Positions 24,310 to 32,386 of a stretch of 64,000 bases of DNA are shown here, one piece after another (positions within the stretch are counted from its first letter, which is position 1; every line of letters starts with the position of its first letter). Where the stretch lies: NCBI RefSeq assembly GCF_900116385.1, contig NZ_FPCI01000001.1, forward strand, positions 496,001 to 560,000, written 5' to 3'. Origin of the DNA: Pseudoxanthomonas sp. YR558 (lineage in GTDB: Bacteria; Pseudomonadota; Gammaproteobacteria; Xanthomonadales; Xanthomonadaceae). The position numbers and the translations under genes were made by a program. The notes under the pieces were generated by a model. That model made no database searches, had not been told where the DNA came from, and was given only the letters and a program-made list of their open reading frames with translations.

Positions 24310-25746
24310 ATGGCTGAACAATTCGACGTCGTCGTCATCGGTGCCGGCCCGGCCGGCTACCACGCTGCCATCCGCGCCGCGCAGCTCGGCATGAAGGTCG
24401 CGTGCATCGACGCCGCGCTGGGCAAGGACGGCAAGCCCGCGCTGGGCGGCACCTGCCTGCGCGTGGGTTGCGTACCCTCCAAGGCGCTGCTGGATTCCTC
24501 GCGCCAGTTCTGGAACATGGGCCACCTGTTCGGCGACCACGGCATCAGCTTCAAGGACGCCAAGATCGACGTCGAAGCGATGGTCGGCCGCAAGGACAAG
24601 ATCGTGAAGCAGTTCACCGGCGGCATCGCGATGCTGTTCAAGGCGAACAAGATCACCCCGTACTACGGCTTCGGCCAGCTGCAGCCGGGCAACGTCGTCA
24701 AGGTGAAGCAGCACGACGGCAGCGAAGTGGAGCTCAAGGGCACCAATGTCATCATCGCCGCCGGTTCGGATTCGATCGAACTGCCGTTCGCCAAGTTCGA
24801 TGGCGAGACCATCGTCGACAACGTCGGCGCGCTGGACTTCACCGAAGTACCGAAGCGCCTGGCCGTGATCGGCGCCGGCGTGATCGGCCTGGAACTGGGC
24901 AGCGTGTGGAAGCGCCTCGGTGCCGAGGTCGTGATCCTGGAAGCGCTGCCGGACTTCCTTGCCGCCGCCGACGCCGAGATCGCCAAGGTCGCGGCCAAGG
25001 AATTCAAGAAGCAGGGCTTGGATATCCGCCTGGGTGCCAAGGTCAGCAAGACCGAGGTCACCGGCAAGGGCAAGAAGAAGGAAGTCGTGGTCACCTACAG
25101 CGACGCCGAAGGCGAGAAGACGCTGACGGTGGACAAGCTGCTGGTCGCCGTGGGCCGCAAGGCCGCGAGCAAGGGCCTGCTGGCCGATGGCACCGGCGTG
25201 AAGCTGACCGACCGCGGCCAGATCGAAGTCGACGACCACTGCCACACCGGCGTGGACGGCGTGTGGGCGGTCGGCGACTGCGTGCGCGGCCCGATGCTGG
25301 CGCACAAGGGCTTCGAGGAAGGCATCGCCGTGGCCGAGTTGATCGCAGGCCTGCCCGGCCACGTCAATTTCGACACCGTGCCGTGGGTCATCTACACCGA
25401 GCCGGAAATTGCCTGGGTGGGCAAGACCGAACAGCAGCTCAAGGCCGAAGGCGTGCCGTACAAGGTCGGCACGTTCCCGTTCGCCGCCATCGCACGCGCG
25501 GTCGCCATGGGCGAGCCGGCCGGCCTGGTGAAGGTCATCGCCCACGAGGAGACCGACCTGATCCTGGGCTTGCACGCCGTCGGCGTGGGCGTCTCGGAAC
25601 TGGTCCACGAAGGCGTCATCGCGATGGAGTTCAAGGGTTCGGCCGACGACCTGGCGCGTATCTGCCATGCACACCCCACGCTGTCCGAAGCCATCCACGA
25701 CGCTGCGATGGCCGTGCACAAGCGTTCGATCCACAAGGCCAACTGA
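24310..25746 (+). CDS. lpd: Dihydrolipoamide dehydrogenase (E3)
   Basis: This 478-residue FAD enzyme reoxidises dihydrolipoyl groups with NAD+ for the 2-oxoglutarate complex, and possibly for other 2-oxoacid complexes. The redox disulfide is in GGTCLRVGCVPSKALL, the FAD motif GAGPAGYHAA is N-terminal, the NAD motif GAGVIGLELGSVW is central, and the catalytic His/Glu pair lies in AHPTLSE near the C-terminus. Length is normal. It follows sucB after 110 bases containing hairpins and is closed by a clear terminator. Confidence 0.95.
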   Translation: MAEQFDVVVIGAGPAGYHAAIRAAQLGMKVACIDAALGKDGKPALGGTCLRVGCVPSKALLDSSRQFWNMGHLFGDHGISFKDAKIDVEAMVGRKDKIVKQFTGGIAMLFKANKITPYYGFGQLQPGNVVKVKQHDGSEVELKGTNVIIAAGSDSIELPFAKFDGETIVDNVGALDFTEVPKRLAVIGAGVIGLELGSVWKRLGAEVVILEALPDFLAAADAEIAKVAAKEFKKQGLDIRLGAKVSKTEVTGKGKKKEVVVTYSDAEGEKTLTVDKLLVAVGRKAASKGLLADGTGVKLTDRGQIEVDDHCHTGVDGVWAVGDCVRGPMLAHKGFEEGIAVAELIAGLPGHVNFDTVPWVIYTEPEIAWVGKTEQQLKAEGVPYKVGTFPFAAIARAVAMGEPAGLVKVIAHEETDLILGLHAVGVGVSELVHEGVIAMEFKGSADDLARICHAHPTLSEAIHDAAMAVHKRSIHKAN

Positions 25747-25795
25747 GGCCGCACGGCGGCTGCGCATCGCACGGCCGTCGAGACAACACCGCATG

Positions 25796-25824
25796 CGCCA
25801 GGCGAAGCCTGGCGTTTTGCGTTT
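25796..25824 (+). terminator. Rho-independent terminator after lpd
   Basis: An 8-bp stem CGCCAGGC/GCCTGGCG with GAA loop is followed by TTTTGCGTTT. It would end the sucA-sucB-lpd transcript, 50 bases after the lpd stop and 29 bases before the next start. Confidence 0.85.
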
Positions 25825-25852
25825 CAGACAACAGGCACGACAGGACACCACC

Positions 25853-26446
25853 ATGAAGAGCATCTGCGTCTACTGCGGCTCCAACGCCGGCAGCAAGCCG
25901 GTCTACACCGAACGCGCCATCGCGCTGGGCGACCGTATCGCGAAGGAAGGCCTGCAGCTGGTCTACGGCGGCGGCAACGTCGGCCTGATGGGCATCGTGG
26001 CCGATGCGGTACTCGCCGCCGGCGGTGAGGTCATCGGCGTGATCCCCGAACAGCTCGTGGGCTGGGAAGTCGCGCACAAGGGCGTCACCCGCCTGGAAGT
26101 GGTCGCCAACATGCATGAGCGCAAAAAGCGGATGTTTGATCTGTCCGACGCCTTCGTCGCCCTGCCCGGCGGCTTCGGCACGCTCGACGAGATGTTCGAG
26201 ATGCTGACCTGGCGCCAGCTCGGCATCGGCGACAAGCCCTGCGCCTTCCTCGATGTCGAAGGTTTCTATACGCCGCTGATGGGCATGATCGACCGCATGG
26301 TCGAAGAACGCTTCCTGCATCCCGAACAGCGCAACGACCTGTGGCATGGCGACGACCTCGATGCGATGGTCGCCTGGATGCGCGCCTATTCGCCGGCGCA
26401 GGCGGACAAGTGGATGGACGAGAAGCGGCGCAAATCGTTGCGCTGA
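25853..26446 (+). CDS. LOG family protein (cytokinin riboside 5'-monophosphate phosphoribohydrolase-like)
   Basis: This 197-residue cytoplasmic protein has the LOG family Rossmann fold with the signature PGGFGTLDE (about residues 106-114) and the N-terminal ICVYCGSNAG motif. LOG enzymes hydrolyse the N-glycosidic bond of nucleoside 5'-monophosphates, and in plants they activate cytokinins. In bacteria the substrate is usually unproven. The start at 25853 follows a clear lpd terminator, so the gene has its own transcript or is first of a short one. Confidence 0.9.
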   Translation: MKSICVYCGSNAGSKPVYTERAIALGDRIAKEGLQLVYGGGNVGLMGIVADAVLAAGGEVIGVIPEQLVGWEVAHKGVTRLEVVANMHERKKRMFDLSDAFVALPGGFGTLDEMFEMLTWRQLGIGDKPCAFLDVEGFYTPLMGMIDRMVEERFLHPEQRNDLWHGDDLDAMVAWMRAYSPAQADKWMDEKRRKSLR

Positions 26447-26553
26447 TCGCGCGTTAGACCAAAGTCCGGCGCACTCACCGCCGGGCGGCAGGCAGAATCG
26501 GTATCAAGCCCTTCCCTGTCGTCCACTGCGACGGCGCGAACAAGGAAACCCTC

Positions 26554-27549
26554 ATGAGCCTGCCAACGACCTTCAACGCCTTCCGCATCCACAACGACGA
26601 TGCCGGCTATCGCGCCGGCATCGAGACGCTGACGCTCGACGGATTGAATCCGGGCGACGTGGTCATCAAGACGGCGTACTCCTCCGTCAATTACAAGGAC
26701 GCACTGGCCGGTACCGGCGAGGGCAAGATCCTGCGGCGTTTCCCGCTGGTCGGCGGCATCGACGTCGCGGGTCATGTGGTGGCCTCGACCGATCCCGCGT
26801 TCAAGGAAGGCGATGCCGTGCTTGTCACCGGCTGCGGCCTCAGCGAGACCCGCGACGGCGGCTATGCCGAGTACGCGCGGTTGGAGGCCAAGTGGATCAT
26901 TCCCCTGCCCGCCGGCCTGAGCCTGCGTGAGAGCATGATCCTGGGCACGGCCGGGTTCACCGCGGCGCTGGCCCTGTTCCGCATGCGCGAGAACCGGCAG
27001 ACCCCCGACCTGGGGCCGCTCGCCGTCACCGGCGCCACCGGCGGCGTCGGTTCGCTGGCGGTGGACATCTTCAGCAAGGCCGGGTTCGAGGTGCACGCGA
27101 TCAGCGGAAAGCCGGAGAACACGGGTTACCTGACCTCCATCGGCGCCACTCAGGTCCTTGGACGCGATGCCCTGGCTACGACGCGCCCGATGGAATCGGC
27201 GCGCTTCGGCGGCGGCCTCGATAACGTCGGCGGCACGATGCTGGCCAGCCTGTTGGCGCAGACCACGCCTTATGGCAACGTCGCCACGGCCGGACTCGCC
27301 GCCAGCCACGACCTGCCGACCACGGTGATGCCCTTCATCATCCGTGGCGTCTCCCTGCTGGGCGTGGCTTCCGCGGGCACCGCGCGGGATGTGCGCGAGG
27401 CGGTCTGGTCCCACCTGGCCAGCGACTGGAAGCCCGCCCACCTGGACACGATCTGCAGCCGGGAAACCACCCTGGACGGCCTGCCCGAGGTCTTCCGGAC
27501 CATGCTGGCCGGCCAGTCCTTCGGCCGCACGCTCGTGCGAATGGGATGA
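26554..27549 (+). CDS. YhdH/AcuI-type NADPH-dependent acryloyl-CoA reductase-like oxidoreductase
   Basis: This 331-residue zinc-independent medium-chain dehydrogenase resembles YhdH and AcuI, which reduce acryloyl-CoA and related reactive compounds. Visible elements are the N-terminal family segment VIKTAYSSVNYKDALA, the nucleotide-binding motif TGATGGVGSLAV (about 158-169), and the LGTAGFTAALAL helix. No structural zinc cysteine cluster is present, as expected. It stands alone between the LOG gene and the PilH-like regulator. Confidence 0.88.
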   Translation: MSLPTTFNAFRIHNDDAGYRAGIETLTLDGLNPGDVVIKTAYSSVNYKDALAGTGEGKILRRFPLVGGIDVAGHVVASTDPAFKEGDAVLVTGCGLSETRDGGYAEYARLEAKWIIPLPAGLSLRESMILGTAGFTAALALFRMRENRQTPDLGPLAVTGATGGVGSLAVDIFSKAGFEVHAISGKPENTGYLTSIGATQVLGRDALATTRPMESARFGGGLDNVGGTMLASLLAQTTPYGNVATAGLAASHDLPTTVMPFIIRGVSLLGVASAGTARDVREAVWSHLASDWKPAHLDTICSRETTLDGLPEVFRTMLAGQSFGRTLVRMG

Positions 27550-27597
27550 ACGGCAGTGGCGGCACGACAGGCGTCATAGCCTGGCCGCCATCCCCAT

Positions 27598-27625
27598 TTG
27601 TCTTGTCTCAAACTCGCTCTACAAT
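27598..27625 (+). promoter_or_regulatory. Promoter of the PilH-like gene
   Basis: TTGTCT (27598-27603) and TACAAT (27620-27625) are separated by 16 bases, and the start codon follows 28 bases later. A second TTGTCT copy at 27603-27608 overlaps but is mis-spaced. Confidence 0.55.
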
Positions 27626-27653
27626 CCTCGGCGGGGACAACTTGGGGAACTCC

Positions 27654-28046
27654 ATGGCAAAGATTCTGATCGTCGACGATTCACCGTCGCAGCTGCTGGG
27701 CATCCAGCGTATCGTCGAGAAACTGGGGCACGAATCCATCACCGCAGAAGACGGTGCCGCAGGTGTGGAAGTCGCCAAGCGCGAACTGCCCGACATGGTC
27801 CTGATGGATGTGGTGATGCCCAACCTGAATGGGTTCCAGGCCACCCGCACGCTCAGCCGTGAAGCCACGACCAAGCACATCCCGGTGATCCTGGTGACCA
27901 CCAAGGACCAGGACACGGACCGCATGTGGGGCCTGCGCCAGGGCGCCAAGGCCTACCTGACCAAGCCATTCTCGGAAGACGAGCTGGCCGAGGTCATCGA
28001 ACGCATCTTCAACGCGCGCGAACTGCCCTCCCCGCCATCCGCCTGA
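27654..28046 (+). CDS. Single-domain response regulator, PilH/CheY-like
   Basis: This 130-residue receiver-only protein has the acidic pair DD near residue 8 (LIVDDSP), the phospho-acceptor Asp in VLMDVVMP, the switch Thr in ILVTTKDQ and the conserved Lys in YLTKPF. The stretches GFQATR and VTTKDQDTDRMWGLRQGAKAYLTKP strongly resemble PilH of the type IV pilus chemosensory system. No kinase or other pil gene is adjacent, so it is an orphan here. GGGGA precedes the ATG, and a perfect terminator follows the gene. Confidence 0.88.
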   Translation: MAKILIVDDSPSQLLGIQRIVEKLGHESITAEDGAAGVEVAKRELPDMVLMDVVMPNLNGFQATRTLSREATTKHIPVILVTTKDQDTDRMWGLRQGAKAYLTKPFSEDELAEVIERIFNARELPSPPSA

Positions 28047-28067
28047 CCCAGGCCTACATGCAGACCG

Positions 28068-28098
28068 AAGAGCAGGCGCGAGCCTGCTCTTTTCGTTT
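28068..28098 (+). terminator. Rho-independent terminator after PilH-like gene
   Basis: A perfect 10-bp stem AAGAGCAGGC/GCCTGCTCTT with GCGA loop is followed by TTCGTTT. It also lies at the end of the convergent cfa gene and may serve both directions. Confidence 0.88.
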
Positions 28099-28112
28099 CC
28101 GGACGCGTCCGT

Positions 28113-29231
28113 TCAGCGTGGTGCGGTGTATCCCCCGCGCACGCCGCGGGGCGACAGCACCAGTTGCCACAGTTGCGACCGGCGTGCACGGAACGTGGCC
28201 ATCGAGGCACTGAGATAGAAGCGCCACATCCTGCGGAACCGCGCGTCGTAGCGCGGATCGAGATCCTGCCAGGCCGCCTCCGCGTTGTTGCGCCATGCCT
28301 GCAGCGTCAGGTCGTAGTCGGCGCCGAAACCGTGCCAGTCCTCCAGCACGAACCGCCCTTCGATCGCATGGGTGAGTTGCGCCGCGGACGGCAGCATCGA
28401 ATTGGGGAAGATATAGCGCGCAATCCAAGGATCGGTGCGGTGCACCGAACGGTTCGTGCCGATGCTGTGCAGCAGGAACAGGCCATCGGCAGGCAGGCAG
28501 CGCCGGACGACATCGAAGAACGTGGCGTAGTTCTTCACGCCGACGTGCTCGAACATGCCCAGCGAGAAAGCCGCATCGAAGCGCTCGTCGAGATCGCGGT
28601 AATCCTGCAGGCGGATCTCGATCGGCAGGCCCGCGCACAGCCGGCGTGCGTACTCCGCCTGCTCGACGGAGATCGTCACGCCGACTCCGCTGACGCCATA
28701 GCGCTCGGCAGCGAACTTCAACGCCTCGCCCCAACCACAGCCGATATCGAGCACCCTCATGCCGGGTGCCAATCGCAGTTTTCGACAGACCAGATCCAAC
28801 TTGGCTTCCTGGGCAGCGTCCAAGTTTCGGGCGTCGCGCCAATAGGCACAGCTGTACACCAGACGGCGACCGAGCATCGCCGCATACAGGTCATTGCCCA
28901 GGTCGTAGTGGCGGCGTCCGACTTCACCGCTGCGACGACGCGACTGCAGGTTGGTCAAGCGTGCCCGCAGTGCATCGAAGAGTTCGCCCGGCCCGTGCAA
29001 CCGCTCGTCCAGCCGGGCATCCAGCAGGCGGAACAGCAAGCCGTCCAACGCCTCCGCTTCCCACCAGCCGTCCATGTAGCTCTCGCCCAGCCCCAGCGAA
29101 CCCTGGCCCAGCACGCGCGCATGCACGCGGGAGTCGTTGACCCGGAAGTCCCATGGCCGGTCGCCGTCGATCCGCACATCCGCTTCGGCCAACAGGGATC
29201 GCATCCTGTGCTCGAAGCGGGTGTGCGACAT
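28113..29231 (-). CDS. cfa: Cyclopropane-fatty-acyl-phospholipid synthase
   Basis: This 372-residue SAM-dependent enzyme adds a methylene bridge to unsaturated acyl chains in membrane phospholipids, usually in stationary or acid-stressed cells. The SAM-binding motif VLDIGCGWGEAL, the RRHYDLGNDLYAAMLG region and the SCAYWRDA and GMFEHVGVKNY motifs are present. The start MSHTRFEHRM at 29231 is preferred over an upstream extension lacking similarity. It begins seven bases after the RsiV-like lipoprotein gene ends, so the two are probably cotranscribed. Confidence 0.94.
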   Translation of the reverse strand: MSHTRFEHRMRSLLAEADVRIDGDRPWDFRVNDSRVHARVLGQGSLGLGESYMDGWWEAEALDGLLFRLLDARLDERLHGPGELFDALRARLTNLQSRRRSGEVGRRHYDLGNDLYAAMLGRRLVYSCAYWRDARNLDAAQEAKLDLVCRKLRLAPGMRVLDIGCGWGEALKFAAERYGVSGVGVTISVEQAEYARRLCAGLPIEIRLQDYRDLDERFDAAFSLGMFEHVGVKNYATFFDVVRRCLPADGLFLLHSIGTNRSVHRTDPWIARYIFPNSMLPSAAQLTHAIEGRFVLEDWHGFGADYDLTLQAWRNNAEAAWQDLDPRYDARFRRMWRFYLSASMATFRARRSQLWQLVLSPRGVRGGYTAPR

Positions 29232-29238
29232 GGCGGAC

Positions 29239-30081
29239 TCAGCGGGCGAACAGCCCCGCGTACTCCGGTGCGACGTGCGGAAGCAGGACCGCCGCGGGCA
29301 CGTCGACGGTCTGCGTGCCGTCCGCATACGGCCCCACCTGGTAAGGCGGGAACACGAAACGCAGTGCGGTGATGTGGCCTGCGGCGTCGAGCACCGGCAC
29401 GAACTCGCTGAAGTTGCCGGCCTCAGGCTCCGTGCCCTCGTCGATCATCCGCGACGTGCTCTTGATGAGCGCGGCGCGGTCCACCGCGGCCAGTTCGTCT
29501 TCATCGGCGCGCGTAACCACGGCGGTATGCAACTGCTCGCGCACGTAATCGCTGATGGCCTGCCAGCCTTTGGGTCCGGTGACGAGGGCGGCCGATGTCA
29601 GGCGCTGGTCCTGCTGCGGCAGCCAGACGAAACGCGCGATCAGCGGCTGGCCGTGCGCGCCGCCCGTGTAGCGACTGCCATCGGCGGCCACGGCGACGAT
29701 CTGCGGCGTATCCACCACTTGCTCGAACGCCAGCGAGAGTTCGTAAGGCGCCGAAGGCTTGTCGTTGCCGAACGCCTCCACCGCCTCCATCAGTTCGGCC
29801 CGCTCGGCGGCCGAGTAGTCGGCCAGCGCCTTCGCCAAGCCGGGATAGCGGTTCACGGACGCGGGATAGCTGATGCCGACCACATAGTGATCCGTCGTCT
29901 CGATGACATCCTTCAATGCCACCGGCGCGGTGGTGGCATCAGGGGCCGATGCCGCCGGCGTCGCGGGCGCATCGGCGGGCGCGCCGGACGGGGATTCGCG
30001 CTTGCAGGCCGCCAGCGAGGCAGCCAACAACACGGCCAGACAGGCCAATCGCAAGGTGTGGGGGGTCTTACAGGGGGACAC
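29239..30081 (-). CDS. DUF4163/DUF3298 (RsiV-like) lipoprotein
   Basis: This 280-residue lipoprotein has an RsiV/PdaC-type extracytoplasmic region: a YPASVNRYPGLAKAL segment, GGAHGQPLIARFVW, and the C-terminal FVFPPYQVGPYADGTQ motif characteristic of DUF3298. A GTG start at 30081 is chosen because AAGGAG lies seven bases upstream and it yields a compact signal with lipobox LAAC (Cys26). In RsiV the domain binds lysozyme as part of an anti-sigma factor, but no sigma factor gene is nearby and no cytoplasmic anti-sigma domain is present. Function here is unknown. Confidence 0.82.
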   Translation of the reverse strand: MSPCKTPHTLRLACLAVLLAASLAACKRESPSGAPADAPATPAASAPDATTAPVALKDVIETTDHYVVGISYPASVNRYPGLAKALADYSAAERAELMEAVEAFGNDKPSAPYELSLAFEQVVDTPQIVAVAADGSRYTGGAHGQPLIARFVWLPQQDQRLTSAALVTGPKGWQAISDYVREQLHTAVVTRADEDELAAVDRAALIKSTSRMIDEGTEPEAGNFSEFVPVLDAAGHITALRFVFPPYQVGPYADGTQTVDVPAAVLLPHVAPEYAGLFAR

Positions 30082-30147
30082 GTTCGGGCTCCTTCCGCGT
30101 GTGATGGCCGTCATTCTAGGGCGCACCACCCGCTGCCTCCAGCTGGC

Positions 30148-30441
30148 TCATCTATCAATGAGTTCCGCGTATTCAGGATGCCGTTCGATGTAGGCCGCGG
30201 AATAGGAACAGGCGGGTACCACGCGCCAGCCCTGCGCGCGCGCATGGTCGAGCGCGGACTTCACCAGCGACGCGGCCACGCCGCGGCCGCCGATCTCGTT
30301 CGGCACGCCCGTGTGGTTGATGACCATCCGGCCGTCCCGCAGCGAATACAGCAGTTCGGCCTCATGGCCGTCCACCCGGGTGTGGAAACGACGGGCATCG
30401 GGGTCGTGATGGACATCCGTGAGAGGCGCGTCGGGGGTCAT
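30148..30441 (-). CDS. Small GNAT-like N-acetyltransferase (NATD1/YjdJ type)
   Basis: This 97-residue protein matches the short GNAT family (Gtn/NATD1, YjdJ): acetyl-CoA loop EIGGRGVAASLVKSALDHA and the C-terminal VVPACSYSAAYIERHPEY motif. Substrates of this family are not established. It is upstream of the RsiV-like lipoprotein gene by 66 bases on the same strand. Confidence 0.88.
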   Translation of the reverse strand: MTPDAPLTDVHHDPDARRFHTRVDGHEAELLYSLRDGRMVINHTGVPNEIGGRGVAASLVKSALDHARAQGWRVVPACSYSAAYIERHPEYAELIDR

Positions 30442-30639
30442 GGGATCTCCGTGGTGGGGGGCTCATCCGCATTGTGACGCACTGCCCAGCGGCGCCAGAG
30501 GCAAAACTGACGTAGCGCGTCACATTCATGCTTGTGAAAGGATTCTTCGCGGACCTGAAACGTGACCCGGTTCGCGAAACAGGAGTTGGCACGATTGCTG
30601 CGTGTACTGGGCCATAGACCCGCACTTCGGAGTTCCGCC

Positions 30640-30843
30640 ATGAGCCTGATCGAAGAATTGCCCGACGTCTCCAACGCCAGCGATTTCACGCTGCTGGAAG
30701 GCCTGTTCCAACTCACCGTCACTGGCCACACCAGCGATTGGGAGTTCGAGCGCCTCAACAACGCCGTGTACGAGCGTCTGATGTCTGCCTACTCCAGCGC
30801 CGAGATCGGCAGCGTGCACGCCGTGCACTCGCTGATGGACTGA
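30640..30843 (+). CDS. Small conserved-looking hypothetical protein
   Basis: I do not recognise this 67-residue acidic protein. It starts MSLIEELPDVSNAS, has a predicted helix-rich body (EFERLNNAVYERLMSAYSS) and ends VHAVHSLMD. A GGAG element seven bases before the ATG and normal high-GC codon use support it as a real gene. No signal peptide or membrane segment is seen. It is isolated between minus-strand genes. Confidence 0.65.
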   Translation: MSLIEELPDVSNASDFTLLEGLFQLTVTGHTSDWEFERLNNAVYERLMSAYSSAEIGSVHAVHSLMD

Positions 30844-30876
30844 GCAGCCCCGCAAGACGCTTCACCCTACCGGGCG

Positions 30877-30953
30877 CTCCGGCGCGGCGCAGGGGTCCGC
30901 CTTCGGGTGCGACTGCCGCGCCGGAGTCCCGTCCCTCCCGCCTTCGCGGGAGG
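30877..30953. repeat. Two adjacent inverted repeats between convergent genes
   Basis: Arms CTCCGGCGCGGC (30877-30888) and GCCGCGCCGGAG (30915-30926) pair perfectly over 12 bp around a 26-base loop. A second hairpin follows, CCTCCCGC/GCGGGAGG with CTTC loop (30934-30953). They sit between the 67-residue protein gene and the histone-like gene and may be an intergenic repeat family or Rho-type terminators. Confidence 0.6.
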
Positions 30954-30992
30954 CACCGGATCCACCTCACTCGTTTCAACGAAACCGTGGCA

Positions 30993-31682
30993 TCACTCGC
31001 CGCGATGATCGCGCTTGCCCTGGTTGCGCCGGTCCTGTGTGCCGGAACTGCCCTGGATGGCTTTCATCCGGCTCTCTGCCGCGTGCAATTCCAGCGCCTT
31101 CGCAGCGGCTTCCGATGACACGAAGCCGGTGCCCTGCGTCGAACCGTGACCGCTTTCGTCGAGTTGCTGCCACGGTGCCGGCTGGCGATCATGCTCCTGC
31201 TTCTGCTCAAGCAACGCCTTCGCGGTCTGCAGTGCCTGCTCGGGAGTGATCTTCTTCGGTGCGCGCTTGCGTACCGGGGCCTTGCGCGGGGATGTCGCGA
31301 CCTGTTGCGGCTTCACGACCTGCTTGGCGCGGGGCACCGCGGCGATGCGTTTCGCCGCTTTCTTCACAACCTTCTTGACCGCCTTCTTCGCGACGGCCTT
31401 GCGTACGACCTTCTTTACCGCCTTCTTCGCGAGAGCGCGTTTGCTCGCCATCTTGCGTGGCGTCTTCTTCGCCGCCGCTTTCTTCGCGGGCTTACGTACA
31501 ACGGACTTCTTGACCACTTTCTTCGCGGCCTTGCTGGCCGCCTTTTTCGTGGTGCGGACGTTCGTTCTCTTTACCGCTTTCTTGGCCGGTTTCTTCACGG
31601 CTTTCCTTGCGGCCTTCTTCACCGCCTTCTTCACCACCTTCTTGGCGGCTTTCTTACCCGTCGCCTTGCGTGCCGTTGCCAT
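30993..31682 (-). CDS. Histone H1-like Lys/Ala-rich DNA-binding protein
   Basis: This 229-residue protein has a long basic region (about 1-125) composed almost wholly of Ala, Lys, Arg and Val in irregular KKAVKK, AAKKVVKK and KPAKKA units, like the C-terminal tail of histone H1 or AlgP. A less basic C-terminal part (about 140-229) contains ITPEQALQTAKALLEQKQ and an Ala/Glu helix. It is probably a nucleoid-associated protein. The ATG at 31682 has GGAGC upstream. Repetitive lysine codons make this region prone to length variation. Confidence 0.82.
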   Translation of the reverse strand: MATARKATGKKAAKKVVKKAVKKAARKAVKKPAKKAVKRTNVRTTKKAASKAAKKVVKKSVVRKPAKKAAAKKTPRKMASKRALAKKAVKKVVRKAVAKKAVKKVVKKAAKRIAAVPRAKQVVKPQQVATSPRKAPVRKRAPKKITPEQALQTAKALLEQKQEHDRQPAPWQQLDESGHGSTQGTGFVSSEAAAKALELHAAESRMKAIQGSSGTQDRRNQGKRDHRGE

Positions 31683-31761
31683 GCGCTGCTCCACGTGGGG
31701 ACATGACATCGGAATAGCACGGAGAACCTTCAGTGCAGGTGATCACTACCGCAATGGCGGC

Positions 31762-32379
31762 TTAACCGAAGCTGGGCCGCGACAATGCGCCGATGAAGTG
31801 GGTCAGCACGGCCGGCTCCAACGCGATCAGGAACAGGATGCCGTAAGCAGCGCCCGCCAGGTGGGCACCATGATTGATGTTGTCGCCGCCGCGCTTGTCC
31901 ATCCAGATGCTGTACGCGATGTAGAGCACGGCGAACACGATCGCCGGCATGGGGATGAAGAACACCCCGATCATCGCCCAGGGATCGATCAAAATGTACG
32001 CGAACAGCACGGCCGATACCGCGCCGGACGCGCCCAGACTGCGGTAATTCGGATCCTTCTGGTGCTTGAGGTAGGTGGGCAGGATCGACACCACCAGCGC
32101 CGAGAAATAGAACGCGACGAAGGTCAGCCGGCTACCGCTCAGCTGGGTGATGATCTGCTCCATCAGCCGCCCGAAGAAGAACAGCGTGAACATGTTGAAC
32201 AGCAGGTGCCAGAAATCGGCATGGATGAAGCCGTAGGTCACCAGCCGGTCGTACTGGCGGTGGCGGTCGATCGCCGGCGGCCAGAGGATCAAGCGCATCA
32301 GCAGCGAGGGCGTGCGGAACGCGATGAAACTCACCACGCAGGTGACCGCGATCAACAGCAGGGTGATCGGTGCGCTCAT
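31762..32379 (-). CDS. Rhomboid family intramembrane serine protease
   Basis: This 205-residue protein has about six membrane segments with the rhomboid catalytic dyad: serine in GASGAVSAVLF and histidine in NHGAHLAGAAYG, plus the HxxxN segment HADFWHLLFNMF in transmembrane helix 2. Rhomboids cleave transmembrane substrates inside the bilayer. The start at 32379 has GAGGA upstream. It begins seven bases after the peptide transporter gene, suggesting a two-gene operon. Confidence 0.9.
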   Translation of the reverse strand: MSAPITLLLIAVTCVVSFIAFRTPSLLMRLILWPPAIDRHRQYDRLVTYGFIHADFWHLLFNMFTLFFFGRLMEQIITQLSGSRLTFVAFYFSALVVSILPTYLKHQKDPNYRSLGASGAVSAVLFAYILIDPWAMIGVFFIPMPAIVFAVLYIAYSIWMDKRGGDNINHGAHLAGAAYGILFLIALEPAVLTHFIGALSRPSFG

Positions 32380-32386
32380 CGTGTCC

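Noticed and set aside
29239..30081. RsiV anti-sigma factor
   Set aside because: It is a lipoprotein without a cytoplasmic anti-sigma domain, and no ECF sigma factor gene is adjacent.
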